Positions 37,385 through 49,850 of a stretch of DNA of 64,000 nt are shown here, in pieces. The position numbers and the translations under genes are program-made. The notes beneath the pieces were generated by a model. It saw only the letters and a list, made by a program, of their open reading frames with translations, did no database searches and had not been told where the DNA came from. Source of the stretch: Pyrrhosoma nymphula (lineage: Eukaryota; Arthropoda; Insecta; Odonata; Coenagrionidae); assembly GCA_963573305.1 (NCBI GenBank), contig OY754339.1, positions 89,683,838 through 89,747,837 on the forward strand, in the 5' to 3' direction. Numbering within the stretch: the stretch's first letter is position 1; every line of letters begins with the position of its first letter.

Positions 37385-37512
37385 TCCTTACTAGAACCAC
37401 CTTCTCTAGGGTGGCGGCGCTACAATCTGCTTGGTCCTGATTTTTCGGTGCATGCGGAATGTTTGGCAACACCCACTTGGAGCAAGTTTAGGATCCATAT
37501 GAATATTCATGC

Positions 37513-37720
37513 CTCACTCTCTGGATTACGTTTCAAGCGGTCGCGTTCAATTTTCCTCGAATCTAACAATAAGTTAATATAAACCACAGGCAGGGCGATG
37601 TTTTGTGACAGGTTTGGCCACACCTACTCGGCATAAAATCCTTCCCAAGCACCCCTATTCTTGCGTCACTTTCGCCCATGAGCGTTCACGGTCATGCCTC
37701 CTCCATTTCATTTTAACCTC
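37513..37720 (+). repeat. Repeat C, copy 2
   Basis: Direct-orientation partner of 33817-34020, sharing blocks such as ATCCTTCCCA, GCACCCCTATTC and TCATGCCTCCTCCATTTCAT. It lies 128 bp downstream of a LINE 3' end, whereas copy 1 does not, so the neighbourhood is not shared. Confidence 0.82.
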
Positions 37721-38127
37721 CTTGGGTCTCATACGTAGTTATCGATTACAAATATAAATGAAACAAATTACATTAGTCGCTGGTCGCCCTTCAAATGAAC
37801 GATCAGCAAACGAAGGCTCCTCAAATCTCTAAAATCACACGTATCGGGACCGGAAAGTTGGCTCGCGGTGATCCATGCCTCAGGTCAAGGCCGTTGAGGC
37901 GTGAACCGCGAGACCGCAAATTCATTGAAGAATAGGATGGCGGATGACAATCGTCTTAACGAGTGAAAGGGATTTCCCCTCCCTCACAGTCCGGGGCAAA
38001 TCTGAAGGTACTTCCTCCGAGGATCGAAATAAACGAGGAAAAGTGTAATAGTGGAAGTTTGGAGTTACGAGAGGTGGGGAAAGGTCGATCCAGGCAGGTT
38101 AAGGTGAAAATGTTAAAGACCCACGAC
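37721..38127. other. Non-coding stretch
   Basis: No gene or repeat family recognised between repeat C and repeat D. Confidence 0.4.
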
Positions 38128-38348
38128 GGGCAAATCCGGATTGGGCCGCACGATTGAAAAATCGATTTTATTTTTGAGCGTCGCACTCGGTCGTAGATGA
38201 TTTCTTCGGATTCACTCTCTGAAAGCTTCGTATCTCAGTGTCCGTTTATGTCTATTTTTTTTCAATTTTACTACATAAAGGCGAAAAATTGATGATATAC
38301 AGGGTCCACCATTTAGTCATGCATCGATGACAAATATTACAAATTTGC
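38128..38348 (+). repeat. Repeat D, copy 1
   Basis: Aligns with 63762-64000: GGGCAAATCCGGATTGGG, CCGCACGATTGAAAAATC, TTCTTCGGATTCACTCTC, AAAGCTTCGT, TATCTCAGTGTCCGTT, then CAGGGTCC and ATCGATGACAAATA. Copy 2 has an extra insertion of about 15 bp near TTATTATCGCGGTG. The repeat may run on to about 38690, where sequence has the same flavour, but copy 2 is cut by the window edge so the end cannot be fixed. Probably part of a larger transposon. Confidence 0.8.
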
Positions 38349-38869
38349 CAAAATATAAGAAATATGTAATGAAAAAGAACTGTTAGATAAAAAAATTGCC
38401 GTTTATATTTCACGCATTTACTACAAAAGGTTCAGCATTGGCTTGAATTTGTCGATTTTCGGAAAAAAATTAAGGTGGGCGATTTTTGCGAAATATGTCC
38501 AAAGTTGAGCCCATGTAAATTATTAACGCGTATGAATTATGACAAATGGCATGCTTCATCACAAGTACCAATCTATAGAGAATGACTGTGCGAAGTTTCA
38601 ACTTCCGGGCTGAAAACTTTTTCTTTGTGTTATGGCCAGCTTTTTTCGATTTCAGCCCACTGTGGTACACTGTGGAGGTGTGGAAAAGGTGCGAGGTGAG
38701 GCAGCCATCAGTCTCTCTCCGGCCTTTTAAAAATGGGGCGCATGAAAATATACTTAAAATATACAGAGGCACCCAGAAAAAGAATTCGTCTCTCCGTTTT
38801 TTTCCCTTTCCCTTTTCAACTCAAATCCTCTTCCAACTCCGAGGAAAGATTTTGAATCCACAGGTGGGC
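38349..38869. other. Possible continuation of repeat D
   Basis: AT-rich with no credible gene. It may belong to the same element as repeat D, but there is no second copy in the window to compare. Confidence 0.35.
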
Positions 38870-39350
38870 TCAGGCGGTGTGGAGAGAAATTTGCTGCTCT
38901 GTGGCCGAGTGGATTCTTCTACCGAACCCACACCCTGCCCCCTTCCCGTACGATTGTTGTCGCTTGGGGAGGGGGGAGAAGGCTCTCTTGTTGTGGAGGT
39001 GAGGGTGAAGAAATTCCATTCCTTCGGCCTTTTTGTGCTCCACCGGAAAATGGTTTCCTACTAGACACACGACCCCGTTCCGGATCTCCCACAGGACGGA
39101 TGTAGGGGAAGGTGAAGGAGAGGTATTTGGGAGGGAAAGGAGGGGAGGGGGAGGAGGGGGTTGCATGGGAAGCGTGCCGGACAGTGGTAGGGGGAGATGC
39201 AGTCCGGTGGTGTGGGTATGGTAGGACGGCTGCACTGAAAAGGGTTACCTATAATGGAAGGGAGGGACGTAAGATGATCAAAGCCTTCCCTCTCCACACA
39301 TTTGGGGGCCAAATTAGCCCTCCGGACGACCTTTTATATTTTCCCCCAGT
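38870..39350. other. GC-rich island with G-run cluster
   Basis: G/A-rich plus strand with many runs of three to five G at 39120-39165, a likely G-quadruplex region. Overlapping open frames on both strands are low-complexity. Confidence 0.45.
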
Positions 39351-40005
39351 CTTAACAAGATGAGTGGGTACACACACAAAGGACATTCAGGACTTGGGAC
39401 CGTGGGAGGTCTCCCGTTGACAAATGAATCGAGCCAGCTGATAGCGCCGAGAACTCATCTTGAACGATGATTTGTTAGACCTTCAGAACCGAAATAATGC
39501 GATGCCGAGTCCAAAAGTCGGGAACCGCAGTGAATGCCCATTCAGGTCGCATTAATTCGCCATTTAAGCATTAACGGGAGAGTCGTGACGCGAGAAACGT
39601 GGCCCCTAATGCATATCTAAAAACACAGGACTTGCTAGAATGCACATCTTTATTTCCTAAGGATAAACGTGTGTTGAAAGTGACATGTGCAGTGAAAGAG
39701 AAGTGTATGATACGTAATATTCACGGTGGAACACCAAATGAATAAAATGCATAATAACTGGAGATTAGGTTGCCACTTGCATATAAGGTAGAGAAATTAC
39801 CAAAATATGGGAGACAAATACATCCGTAAAGGGTCCTGCACTTCTGCCGCATCAAATGAAAAGTTCACGACCTCTTTAGAAACGTCTGCGAAGTAGAAAA
39901 CTCCAAATATTGGATTTAAAACTGAATGCATTAGTTGTAGCTTGCCGTATACTCCATATTGAAAATTTATTCTAACTGCAATTAAAATGTGCCTCCAAAT
40001 TACCA
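39351..40005. other. Non-coding stretch
   Basis: No gene or repeat family recognised. Confidence 0.4.
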
Positions 40006-40140
40006 AGCTGGGGCTGGCTGGGCTAACCAGGATTTTAGCACGCCGTCCTGGCAACGCAGAGGATACGAGTTCGAATCCATCCTCGGGAGTTGTGCTCGAC
40101 TTAGGATTGTTAGCCGTGATTGGTAGATCAGACTGTACTA
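40006..40140 (+). mobile_element. tRNA-like SINE head
   Basis: A box B (AGTTCGAATCC) sits in a hairpin-compatible context GAGGATACGAGTTCGAATCCATCCTC at 40059-40084, whose arms GAGGAT / ATCCTC pair as a T-arm extension. Upstream GGCTGGGCTAACCAGG may be a degraded box A. It does not form a complete tRNA. It lies just upstream of, and in the same orientation as, the LINE relic that follows. Confidence 0.55.
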
Positions 40141-40214
40141 ACTAATGTTGGAGCATAAACTAATGTAAAACTACTACCAATACCATTAATAGTCAGGTGA
40201 TGGTTTTGAGTTCC

Positions 40215-40745
40215 AGTCCGTACCACTTAACATTATGGAGGGGATCATGGGGTTGGAGCCATTGCTGAAGAGAAGACTGCTGCAGGGCATTATGTTTCTC
40301 CGTAGAGTTGCAATTGGTGAAATCGACTGCCCAGAACTACTAAAATTGGCGGATATTTTCTCTCTTTGAAGCTTTTGATTCTTCAATTATCTATTATACA
40401 TGGCAATACCATCGGTAACTGCCAAATGTGCTGCATAAATCGTTGTACTGCGGTTTGTCCTATTACTTAGGACATCACCATGTTGAGTCGAGAGGCTGGA
40501 GGTGTCTTGTTTGATGTTCATCTTTATATATTTGCATAATTGTATATACTGTTGATGAAATTTCATTGCATTAGTTGTTGTATTGTGACAGGAAATTTTT
40601 ATTAATATTATATTTTTTTTCTTCATTTGTTGTATATAGCCTGGCAAGCTGTTGCTGTTATTTTTTGGTCAATCGTACCTTTAATGTTCAATATTATGTA
40701 TTTTTGTGAAATGGCGTATGCCGTTTATTGGTAAATAATAAAAAA
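40215..40745 (+). mobile_element. LINE C-terminal relic with A-rich 3' end
   Basis: Plus-strand translation from 40235 gives MEGIMGLEPLLKRRLLQGIM, then FLRRVAIGEIDCPELLKLAD, resembling the last 50 residues of jockey/CR1/Rex1-type reverse transcriptases (typically LGLPSLxxRRxxGDMxxxYK, then GxIDCPELL). Stops follow near 40368. The 3' part ends GGCGTATGCCGTTTATTGG then TAAATAATAAAAAAG, a standard LINE terminus. A different lineage from the TAGATG-tailed LINE. Confidence 0.65.
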
Positions 40746-41724
40746 GAGAGACAACAGATTGAGGTGAACGGAATTCTCCAGCCTGACACAAATTTGAATA
40801 GTACATCTCATTCCTGAGATCGCTTCGCTGTTAAAGCATTTACTTCACCACGTCAATCTTGATAAACGTGATTGGAATGCGACATGGTGTACGCCAACGC
40901 AACCTGCGACTCGGGACCACTTTTTCACCACCACCAATATATAAACCGCCTTTTAGAACTCCCTTTCGGTAAAAAAAAACAAAAAAAACAGATTTTATTG
41001 GCACGCTCGACCCGGTCCTCCTATATCGCGTTAACAGGGCAGACAGCGGGGCCCCTTCTTTCTCCACGGCAATCAATCCACGCTAATGGGCAAAGGGAAG
41101 GGTCAAGGTAGAGCAGGTAAAAATATATATAACCGAAACCGCTGTCAACCCGTTCAAAAATAAAATAAAGTTACATAGGCAGAGAGACAGGACGAGGCAG
41201 GGAGAGTCTTCTCCGACCGTCGTCCACTTGCAAATTAAAACCTTCGTAAATCATCGCCGTTTGAGTGGATTTCCTATCCGTTGGTGCCATACGGGAGGAA
41301 ACGAAGGAAATTTAGAAGTGGATCGCGACGACGTTGGAAATTGTGGAGAAGAACTCGGAAAATACCCAAAAGGTTGACCTGACGGCTATAGAGTCGAAGA
41401 AAATAAAAGGGAGGCTTGGGTGGGAGGAGGAAGCAGGCATGGCGAAAAACGAAAATGTCGAGTCTTAAAAGGGTTGAGGGTGTGGGATGGACGAAGGGGG
41501 CGGGGGAGAAGATAGACCCTTAGGGGAGAGTGGGGTGGGGTGTAGTGGCGTGAGGAACGAGACTTCGTAACGAGGAGACGCCCACGTCGAGAGAGGAAAG
41601 ACCCCCAATGCCCTTCCCTCATCGCACAGCTCCTCTTTTTATGAAGTCTTTTTACCTTTAGTCTTCTTCCACGGTGTGCGGAGCCTTACGTCAATGCCTT
41701 GAGCTGAGTTTTCTTGTGCTTGAC
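40746..41724. other. Non-coding stretch with purine-rich patch
   Basis: No gene recognised. The plus strand is G/A-rich at 41380-41600. Frames there lack motifs. Confidence 0.4.
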
Positions 41725-41935
41725 GGTAGTTTGAGCGAAAATTCACTACACCTGTAATTTGACTTAATTTCAATGATAAAACTCATATTTCCAATGATAT
41801 CAAAATATTACCATAATATAACAACATATTATACAACCGTATTTCGATATCAAATTGTAAAGATGAGAGATTTTCCTAAAAAATGAGGTCAAATTATGCA
41901 AATTCTCGATGAAGGGATATTTCGCTCAAACAACC
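41725..41935. mobile_element. MITE of the TAGTTTGAGCGA family, copy 3 (palindromic derivative)
   Basis: Begins GGTAGTTTGAGCGA and ends TCGCTCAAACAACC with TTAA directly after. Unlike copies 1, 2 and 4, both ends here derive from the same family end: the left reads as the GTCA...CTCATxTTTCCAATGATATC end, and the right is its reverse complement (GATATCAAATTGTAAAGATGAGAG...TGAGGTCAAAT). The result is a 211-bp element with diverged inverted repeats of about 85 bp and none of the family's other half. Confidence 0.78.
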
Positions 41936-42375
41936 TTAAATGCAAGGTTAGGTACCTCCAAACTTAAGCTTCTCATTGAGAAATACAGCATCTCCTACCA
42001 TCCAACCATGGGATTAGTCTCAGCTCACTGGTCACTGTGATTGCAAATACTCTTAACAGACCTTTGTAGCGATTAATTGACCATGCCGCTATATTGGATG
42101 TAATTTTGCTGGATATGATAAAAACATATCACTATCCCGTGACTAAAACTTTGATGTTTTGCATCGAAATGCCAATTCACCACCCGAAAAGTAGTACGAA
42201 TGTAGCGATAGTGAATTTTGGCATATCAATAAATAATGATATTCCTCGATATTTTACAACGTTTATACTCGACGTCTACACTTAACATCCAGCGCTGGAA
42301 ATAAAACGTGACTATTGTCATCTTTACATTTACAAAGTATTGAAATTGTTCTACCTCAGAAGTGGTAATAAACTC
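41936..42375. other. Non-coding stretch
   Basis: No recognised feature. It may hold upstream, more decayed parts of the LINE relic that follows. Confidence 0.4.
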
Positions 42376-42905
42376 ACGGAAGAAGCAAATATCAATGTAT
42401 ACAACTTAAGATCTATAAAAATGTATATTTTGCCCAAGCCAAATTGGACCCTGTTCAAACGCTCATTTATCTATGTAGGGCCAAAATTATTTCTTAGATT
42501 GGAAAATAATATAAGAGGTTCAATTAGTCAATAAATCTTTTACGAAAAGAGTAAAAAATGGTAACTTAATGGGTTACCTCAGAAATTGTCATACGGGACC
42601 GTGGTATACCTTTGTATAACACGCTAGAAAATCCAGATGTTTTTTTGTTAATACTATGGTTAATACTCACCATAAATTGTACGCACGATAGGTTGAGATT
42701 AAACAACAAATTGTTATATTTTTCACGCATATATCTATGTTTCGTATCTGGTCTCAGTTTGCTTATTTTTTCAATTTCTAGAATTGTATTTTGTCTTGAG
42801 GTATCCCAATACAGGCAATGCCTAAAAGGGATTCCTAATTTATCCTTATTTATTTGAAATGTAATATGTGCTTGTAATGTTTTTTCAACGGATAAATAAA
42901 TATAT
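42376..42905 (+). mobile_element. LINE C-terminal relic with 3' UTR and A-rich tail
   Basis: The open frame at 42340-42534 contains NVYNLRSIKMYILPKP, then RSFIYVGPKLFLRLENNI, which matches the common LINE RT C-terminus of the form H-x-YN-LR ... S-x-x-Y-x-G-x-x-L-x-N-x-L-P-x-x-I. A 3' UTR follows, ending AATGTTTTTTCAACGGATAAATAAAT near 42902. Start and polymerase core are missing. Lineage (CR1 or jockey) cannot be settled from this fragment. Confidence 0.65.
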
Positions 42906-45900
42906 TAATATCATTATTATAATACTGCGACAAAAGTGATAGAATTACATCAGAATAGACAAGGAGGGGTTTAATAATCCCCCAAGAGGTGGAGGGATCC
43001 GATTCCCCAAGAAATCAGAACAATGAACCATGAGATACTCATTTGGCGATATATTAATTCGTGGGAAAACGATAAATTTCCTCATGAAATCTGACTACGC
43101 AGTGGGTTTCCAATTGAGTCCCTTGACCGACAATGAGAGTTAATGAAGTCATTTTTCTGCGAGGAAGTTCTTTAGAGTAAGTCAGCGGTGTCAAGAGACC
43201 GGATCTCAACAAATACATTTGAATGCAATCAGCTTATACTAAACCCTCGACCTCATTTCCCACATTCACCAAAATTAAGCGCAGAGCCGTAATCACTTCC
43301 CAACTGCTTATCGCACTTCCATCATCTCTGCTTTCCACCGAGCGAAGCCAAAGAGGGAGCATTTAGGTAGGTTTACCACGGACTTTTTATTTTGACAAGT
43401 GAGGACCGACCCGCGGAGGTCTCATGCTTTGTATATCCGCTCCGAAACCGCGCCCGGAAAGATAGTTAGAGCCACAAACGAAAGCCGACGGTCACACATA
43501 CTATTCTCGTCCACTCAATCCTCTTTCCTACCGTCGCAAAAAAATCGAATTTTGGAGGCCCGGAAATTAATATTTATCTTCTTCATTAGTTTGAGGGTTG
43601 CATTCAACTGAGGTTTTGCTTTCCTCCAACACAGCTCAGCCATTGGTGTATTTCAAACCACATATCACACGGCATACGGATGGTGGGTTAGAAACAAAAG
43701 TATTGAAACGCAAAACTTAATATGTAGATAATTCGGCATTGCAAGACTAGGGGCTGATGTTTCCTCAAATTTGAGGCAGCAACAACTCTATATTGTTCAT
43801 TTTCATGCTTTGCTGTGATAAGATCTAGAGGAACAATTCATCAATAATAATCCGAAACAATTAGTAAATACAAATCCGATAAAGTCTTTCGAGTTCATCC
43901 GATGCATGAAGACGCTAACAAGCTTAATGTTGCATATTAAAATCATAACCGGAGGAAGTTGGGTTTCATCGATGGTCTGCTCTTATGCAGGCTAATGATG
44001 CCCAATTTGCTTCGAGGGCAAAACACCAAGTGATAATTCTGAGAAAACGTACTTAATCAAATAAAATAGTGTATGAAAGGAAATAGAGACCAAACTGGCT
44101 CAGCGTTCTCTATCGACTGACTATTTCCATGATAAAAAAACTCAACGGAAAAAGAAACTTGCAGTGGTCGATAGCGCGTCTACATATTTTTTAAATGAGG
44201 CCAATAAAAAACAGGAAAGAAGAAAACGCGAATAAATAGCAATTGAAAGTTTCACAGTTTGTGGTTTTGGTTTCTTCTCATTTTTGACACCAAATTTACA
44301 CAGTTAAAACTAGCTGTTAAAATATTAAACGTGGCCTATTTTTTTAGAACACGCCTAGCTGGTTACTAGTATTCAAAGAATCGATACCCTATACTCAGGT
44401 CCTTCAAAAAAATTCTCTAGAATTAACGCATGGGATCCGAGCCTTAAAAGACCTGATTCCCCACACTCAGGTCATTCCCATAATCTTGAGAACCGTCTTC
44501 GAGAAAACTCTCATCGTAAGCTTTCGCTGCGCCTCTAAACGACTGCCAACTGCTTCGGGCAACCTCTCGCCCGCTTCATAACATGATTCGCGGAAAATTT
44601 TCCCGCCAATACGCGGAACGATCTTTTAACAGCCTGCGTGCATATCACCTCCCAATTTCCGCTAATCGCATGACTCAAAAGGCGGGGGAGTTGGAAGGCT
44701 CGGATGAATGTCAGCGTGCTCAGCGGGTACTAACCTTACGCTCTTTTGACTCGAGAGGTGCCCTTCGCGTAATAGCGGTTGCTAACGAGCGGAGGAAGGA
44801 AAACAAAGGGGAGAGTGAGCCGGCAGGTGCAAGACGCAACGATGACGACAAGAAGGCGCTGAATAACGCGTTGAATGACGCGCTGGCCTTCAATGACACT
44901 CAAAAGTAAAGAACTACCTTGATTTCAAAATGAAAAGGCAGCGGAAATTGAACGTCTAAGTCTCATTTTTCCCAAGGGCAAAACAAAATGCATTCATTTG
45001 ACTGGACTCACAGAATGATCCAGAAGATAACGATGCTCAAGCGAGGCAACTCAGGTCTATTGTTTTGGTATTCTGCGGCGCATGGAAACGATTCAATCAT
45101 TTAATGTCAAACGTCCATACAACATTTTTTTAGCCTTCGTTAGTAATGTAATTTCCACGGTTCTAGCAACACTGTCCACACACAAATTTCATTCACTGCA
45201 AGCAACACTACATATCGTATCCATACTTTTAGCTATGTTAGAAAACAGGAGCCTCAGCAGGAAGAGACGTAGAAATTAATACATTCTTTGTCATAATACG
45301 AATTTTTAGGAAGAAATATTGTTATACGGGGCTTCATTTTACGCGTACACATTTTGCCGAACATCTAATCATTTTACATTTTGCAACTCTGATCTGAGAC
45401 CATAGGCATTTAAAAAATTCGCGCCCGCTAAAAAGTGGTTTTTACGAGATGGTCTTAGGCTAATCGAGAAATATGGCATTATGTGAACAGCCTAAAACTC
45501 TCTGTCTAAGTAGCTAAACACATAAGGTACGAAGACACCGATGATGCTAGCTAAAGTAATCAAAAGAGATATTTTGTAGAAAGCTTTGAGAGCGGTTTAC
45601 GATATCCTAAGTAAGAGAGCACTTCTGCGGCGAATTGTCTCATGAAACACGATAGAGTATTTTACGTTGTCCGGAGAAATCTTCGACATTAAGCCTATAA
45701 AATTTTACGATCCCTCTCACCGCAACATTAGCCCCCAGCGACTGTTTCCGAGGCACCAAAAATTTTCTCCGGAAAAATAAAACTTTGCATTTACTGCCAC
45801 AGCCACGAATTCTCCCAGGCAATCTTGTTTACACGTGCATGACAACGGTGGGACGGGGAATAATCGTACCGAAGGCAAGATAAATCCTTAACTTTCCGCG

Positions 45901-46020
45901 GAAGGAGTAAGAAAAAATAAGACTCGTGCAAAAAAGAACCCGCGTAATTGCGACCAGGGACGTCTCCCGATTCGCCGGGAGTATTTTGGCTCGGGAACAA
46001 AACAATTGACAGCAGTCGCG
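42906..46020. other. Non-coding stretch
   Basis: No gene recognised. A 108-codon plus-strand frame at 44583-44909 is Arg/Asn/Ala-rich and unfamiliar, in moderately GC-rich sequence; I do not call it. Confidence 0.4.
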
Positions 46021-46260
46021 CGCACGTTTTCGACTTATCCCGTGCAGTAGCCGGAGGGGGAGAGTAGGGGGCGTGTCGTAGTGGGGGGGGAGGCAGCGTT
46101 TTTCTCCGGACCGGAGTGGAGGGGTGGGGGGCAGGTAGCGGGGAGAAGCGAGGGACTGGGAGCGTAAGAATACGGAAAGGGAAAGCGTATCTCGGAAGGT
46201 CGGGGAAGGCCTTCCACAAACAGCGGATGTGCCCGGCCGCGCGCCTTAGCGATACAGATC
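46021..46260. other. GC-rich, CpG-containing island
   Basis: GC-rich with G runs at 46083-46140. Overlapping minus-strand frames are Pro-rich and not credible. Possible promoter-type island; no transcript evidence. Confidence 0.35.
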
Positions 46261-46418
46261 AACCCAGCGAGAGTTCGCTTTGAAAAGCCGAAAAAGCACT
46301 TCCTTTGGCGGTCATCTCAGTGACTCACCAATTCATATTTTAAGACGCATTTTAAAAAAATCTGATTTCCTGTTAGCGTGCGTTGTAACATTGGAAAAAT
46401 ATTGGCTGACTGCTCTAC

Positions 46419-46551
46419 AAATAACGGAGAAATTGCCACATAAAAAAATCGGAATGGACCGGGATTCGAACCACGGACCTTTGGCTTGCCGGGCCAATGC
46501 GCAGACCACTATGCTACACAGGTTTTTCCTGTGGCAACTTCTCCGTTATTT
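46419..46551 (-). mobile_element. tRNA-like element enclosed by inverted repeats (foldback-SINE), copy 2
   Basis: Inverted repeats at 46419-46440 and 46530-46551 pair in 21 of 22 positions. The 89-bp interior is tRNA-like on the minus strand: box A as TAGCATAGTGGTCTGCGCA and box B as GGTTCGAATCC. Left and right of it no acceptor stem forms. This is the cleanest of the three copies. A 189-codon open frame crosses the element and is accidental. Confidence 0.82.
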
Positions 46552-49500
46552 CGTGGCCATATTTGTGGCAGGCATGAATATCTTCATTCGTGTACTACAG
46601 ATGCTTCCGTATCTTTGTTTTATCATTGGCTCCTGGGTAACAGTTATTTTATGGTTAGGCACCAACAAACATGAGTACAGCGCATTAATATACCGCAGAA
46701 ATAAAGAGTTATGGTGCAATTGTATTTTAGAATCCATGCATAATCAAATGAAGCCTATACACACTAAATTTAATCAAGTTTTAAACGCCAGTAGACTTAA
46801 ACTATATAATTTAGATATACGAGGTGAATTGATAGCAATAGCATGTTAAAAATTCATGAATTTGAAACTATAACAATCGTACACCATTAACCGAACAACT
46901 TCATAACCACTTCAAGCGCTCAATATTAACTTGTTGAATTATTCAAGAAGTGCAAAGGGAAGGCATATTTGGAGTGACATTCCCTATAATTTTTTATAAT
47001 CATATTACGAATGTCCTTTGTTTGGGGACGCCGATGAATACTGTAGTCCGAAAGAGTTACCTGAATGTCCGTATGACTAAGATGTTAAAACTAAAGAGGG
47101 AAGTAATACATAAATATGAGGCCAATATGAAAAGGGCCCGTTGAAAGGGTGATTGCTTCGTTTTTTCACGGCCCATTGAATCACTCGTTTGGAGATCCCC
47201 ACACAAGTGATAAACGGCCGGAAGCAAAGGAGGGTATGGAGGCGGCGGGGTTGAGGAGGGTGGTGTAACTAAGGTGGTCTCAGAGCCAGAGGGAGCGATT
47301 CTAGGGAGATAAAAAGGAGGAGGAGATGGATTGATTTAGGCTTAGAGTGACGGCCGCGGGCCCACGAGGGAGGCTCCCCTGCACGAGAGTACCGGAGGGA
47401 AAAAATGCCGCGGCCGGCTCCGGAAAGAATCTCGGCTACCGCCGTAATGACAAGGGCTGTCACGCACCCTTTGCGTAGGGCAGGATTTCAAGAAGGGACG
47501 ACCCGGGCCCAAATTACACACCTCCATTCCTCGCAACATCAACTCGTCAACGTGCTAACCATCCTCCTTCCACCGTCGTAGGCGACTTCTACTGAGTATG
47601 AACATTCATTCACGGAAGGACTTCGCATGGGAAAACCCGTGAAGAGATCCCGGGGACAGTACAAGTCTGAGGTAAGGCACTGAGAAAAGGCCTGAGGGAA
47701 TACATGCACTTCCTCCAGCATGTTTGAGAGTTAGGTTGGTTCTACCGAATAAGAGGCGTGAATGTTGGTTTACCGCGATCCAAAAACAGGATGATTGATG
47801 TAAAATATGGCCGTACACATTCCATTTAAACCCATCGTTAGAACATTTACTGGGCAGAAAATATCCGGAGGGTTAAAAACTGGAGGCATGATGAAAACCA
47901 CGAAAGAGTAACCCCATAGTTTCGCAGAAATCAAAACCGTCAATAATGCTGAATTTAATCGAAAGTTTTTCACTCTCTTCTCCTGGAAATATCAACAGGG
48001 AAGCAAAGACACCACGTTCGTTCTAATCTAAAATAATAAGTTCCCTGGCACACTAAGGCATCGGCTTTTTGCATCAAGGCTTTTCGAGTGACGAGGAAAA
48101 GCATTTGTTGACATAACAGTGAATTAATTACATCCTAGTTGGAACCAGGTCTTTGACTGGCCATGGCAACTAGGTGAATCTTGACAACGCCCAGTGACCT
48201 TCACTCAGATATCTTAAGCAGTGATAAAAAGCATTTCCCGTCACGGGAGAAAATCCTTATCTCGATACACCTCTTTCTTTAAAAATTCTTGTTACGTGGA
48301 TGACACTGATATCTAGTTTGTATCGCTGACTGGTTGACGTAACCCGTTTGCACTGGGGAACACATTTAATAATACAATACTATCCACATCAGATTTATTT
48401 GAGATTAAAACGCAACTGATACGATACTTGCCATCACAAAGAAACGATACGATCTATGCTACCTAGCATGCACGCAAAATGAAAGGCTAGTCTTAAACCT
48501 CGTTTGAAGGAACTTCTCTATAAATTAATATTTTACAGTAGGATAATTATAAGAGGATACCTCTCTGCCATTTTCAAACGAGAACTATGACTCTTTGGCA
48601 TTAACTAATTTGGTTGCTGCAATTAATCATATGAATTACTTACAGATGAGAGCCATAGGGAATGGTTTTAGGAGTAGGTGTTCCTCCAAAAATTAACGGA
48701 AAAAGAAAGGCTGGATCTATGAAAGCGTAAACTAATCACATCCGATGCCATGATAAGAAATTTCAAGGACGCGAGAAAAACGAGGACCACTGAGACGTTG
48801 GATTTCCTTCCGCTCCAACCCTCTATCCCCTGAATATATCCTTGAACCCTTTTTTCCCAAACCCGGATGTCCAAAGTAGAAGGCTGAAACTTACTCGTAA
48901 CCCATTGCAATATGGTAATCCATTTCAGATTGCAATGACTCGATAGCTAACTACTTACGATGAAGATTTTAGTAAACAGTGCTTCCTCGCATTTTTTAAT
49001 TGAATTCCTAATTCGGCTTCATTTTGTCTAATCTGATAACGGGTGGTTAAATGGATGATCCCCACCATCTGTGTTGAATGTTCCGTCCATATTTGAACGA
49101 GACGTGACAAGTGCAGGTGACGCGACGTTCCTGCGTAAGTCACGACATTCCAATCATTGTGGAAAAGAATTGAAGGAAGCATTGCAAACGTTGAAGTCAT
49201 AACATCTCATGAAAGAAACAGGAAGTAGGTGCATAACATGAGCCCGTATTGTCAGAGTTGAGTGACAAAATTATACACTGAACAAGATGCAAAAAAGCTA
49301 CCATAAACTGATGAAATGGAAAAATACGTTCGTTAACTAAGGCATGCCAAAGTATGTTGATGCGATTTAACACTTCCAGTGCTGGCCATTTTCTTTTTTT
49401 TACTACTGAAAGATTGGCTATTTTTACAAACTTATGGGAATTTCTGTAAATTTTGCCCCGTAAAACATTGGAAAATGCAATTATTATCTTTTAGTTCTCT

Positions 49501-49850
49501 AATTATTATCTAGATTATCTTTTAGTTAAAAGCTTCAAGTTCATAAATTCATCATCGTCGAATGATTATTCAAATGGAATATTAAATATTCTAATTGATG
49601 CCTATATAATGCATGCCAAAGATTTGTTATAATAAAAAAGGACGTAATATTTCGTTCCCAGTAGTTCTCGGGAGATTTACGGCAACGTAATATCACTTCG
49701 TTAGCACTCAAAGTGTTAAACGCCGTGACGAATCGTGCTCCTTTGATTTTTGACCCGTGGCAGAAAGTGGAATACTCCTTCATGAAGAAAATGAGGTTAC
49801 CCACTATTTCTACCCCGGACAAAAACACGAAAAGACGCGGTGGCATTCTG
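46552..49850. other. Non-coding stretch
   Basis: No gene recognised. A GC-rich patch lies at 47210-47540. Minus-strand frames at 47269-47973 and 48668-49200 have no motif. Confidence 0.4.

Noticed and set aside
46450..46520. Possible functional tRNA gene on the minus strand
   Set aside because: Good box A and B, but no acceptor stem pairing and the core is flanked by unusual inverted repeats and related to the decayed copy at 58.9 kb.
46280..46849. 189-codon plus-strand open frame
   Set aside because: It runs straight through the tRNA-like foldback element and out the other side, and its peptide contains the typical translated box B (DRDSNHGPL). No domain; an accidental frame.
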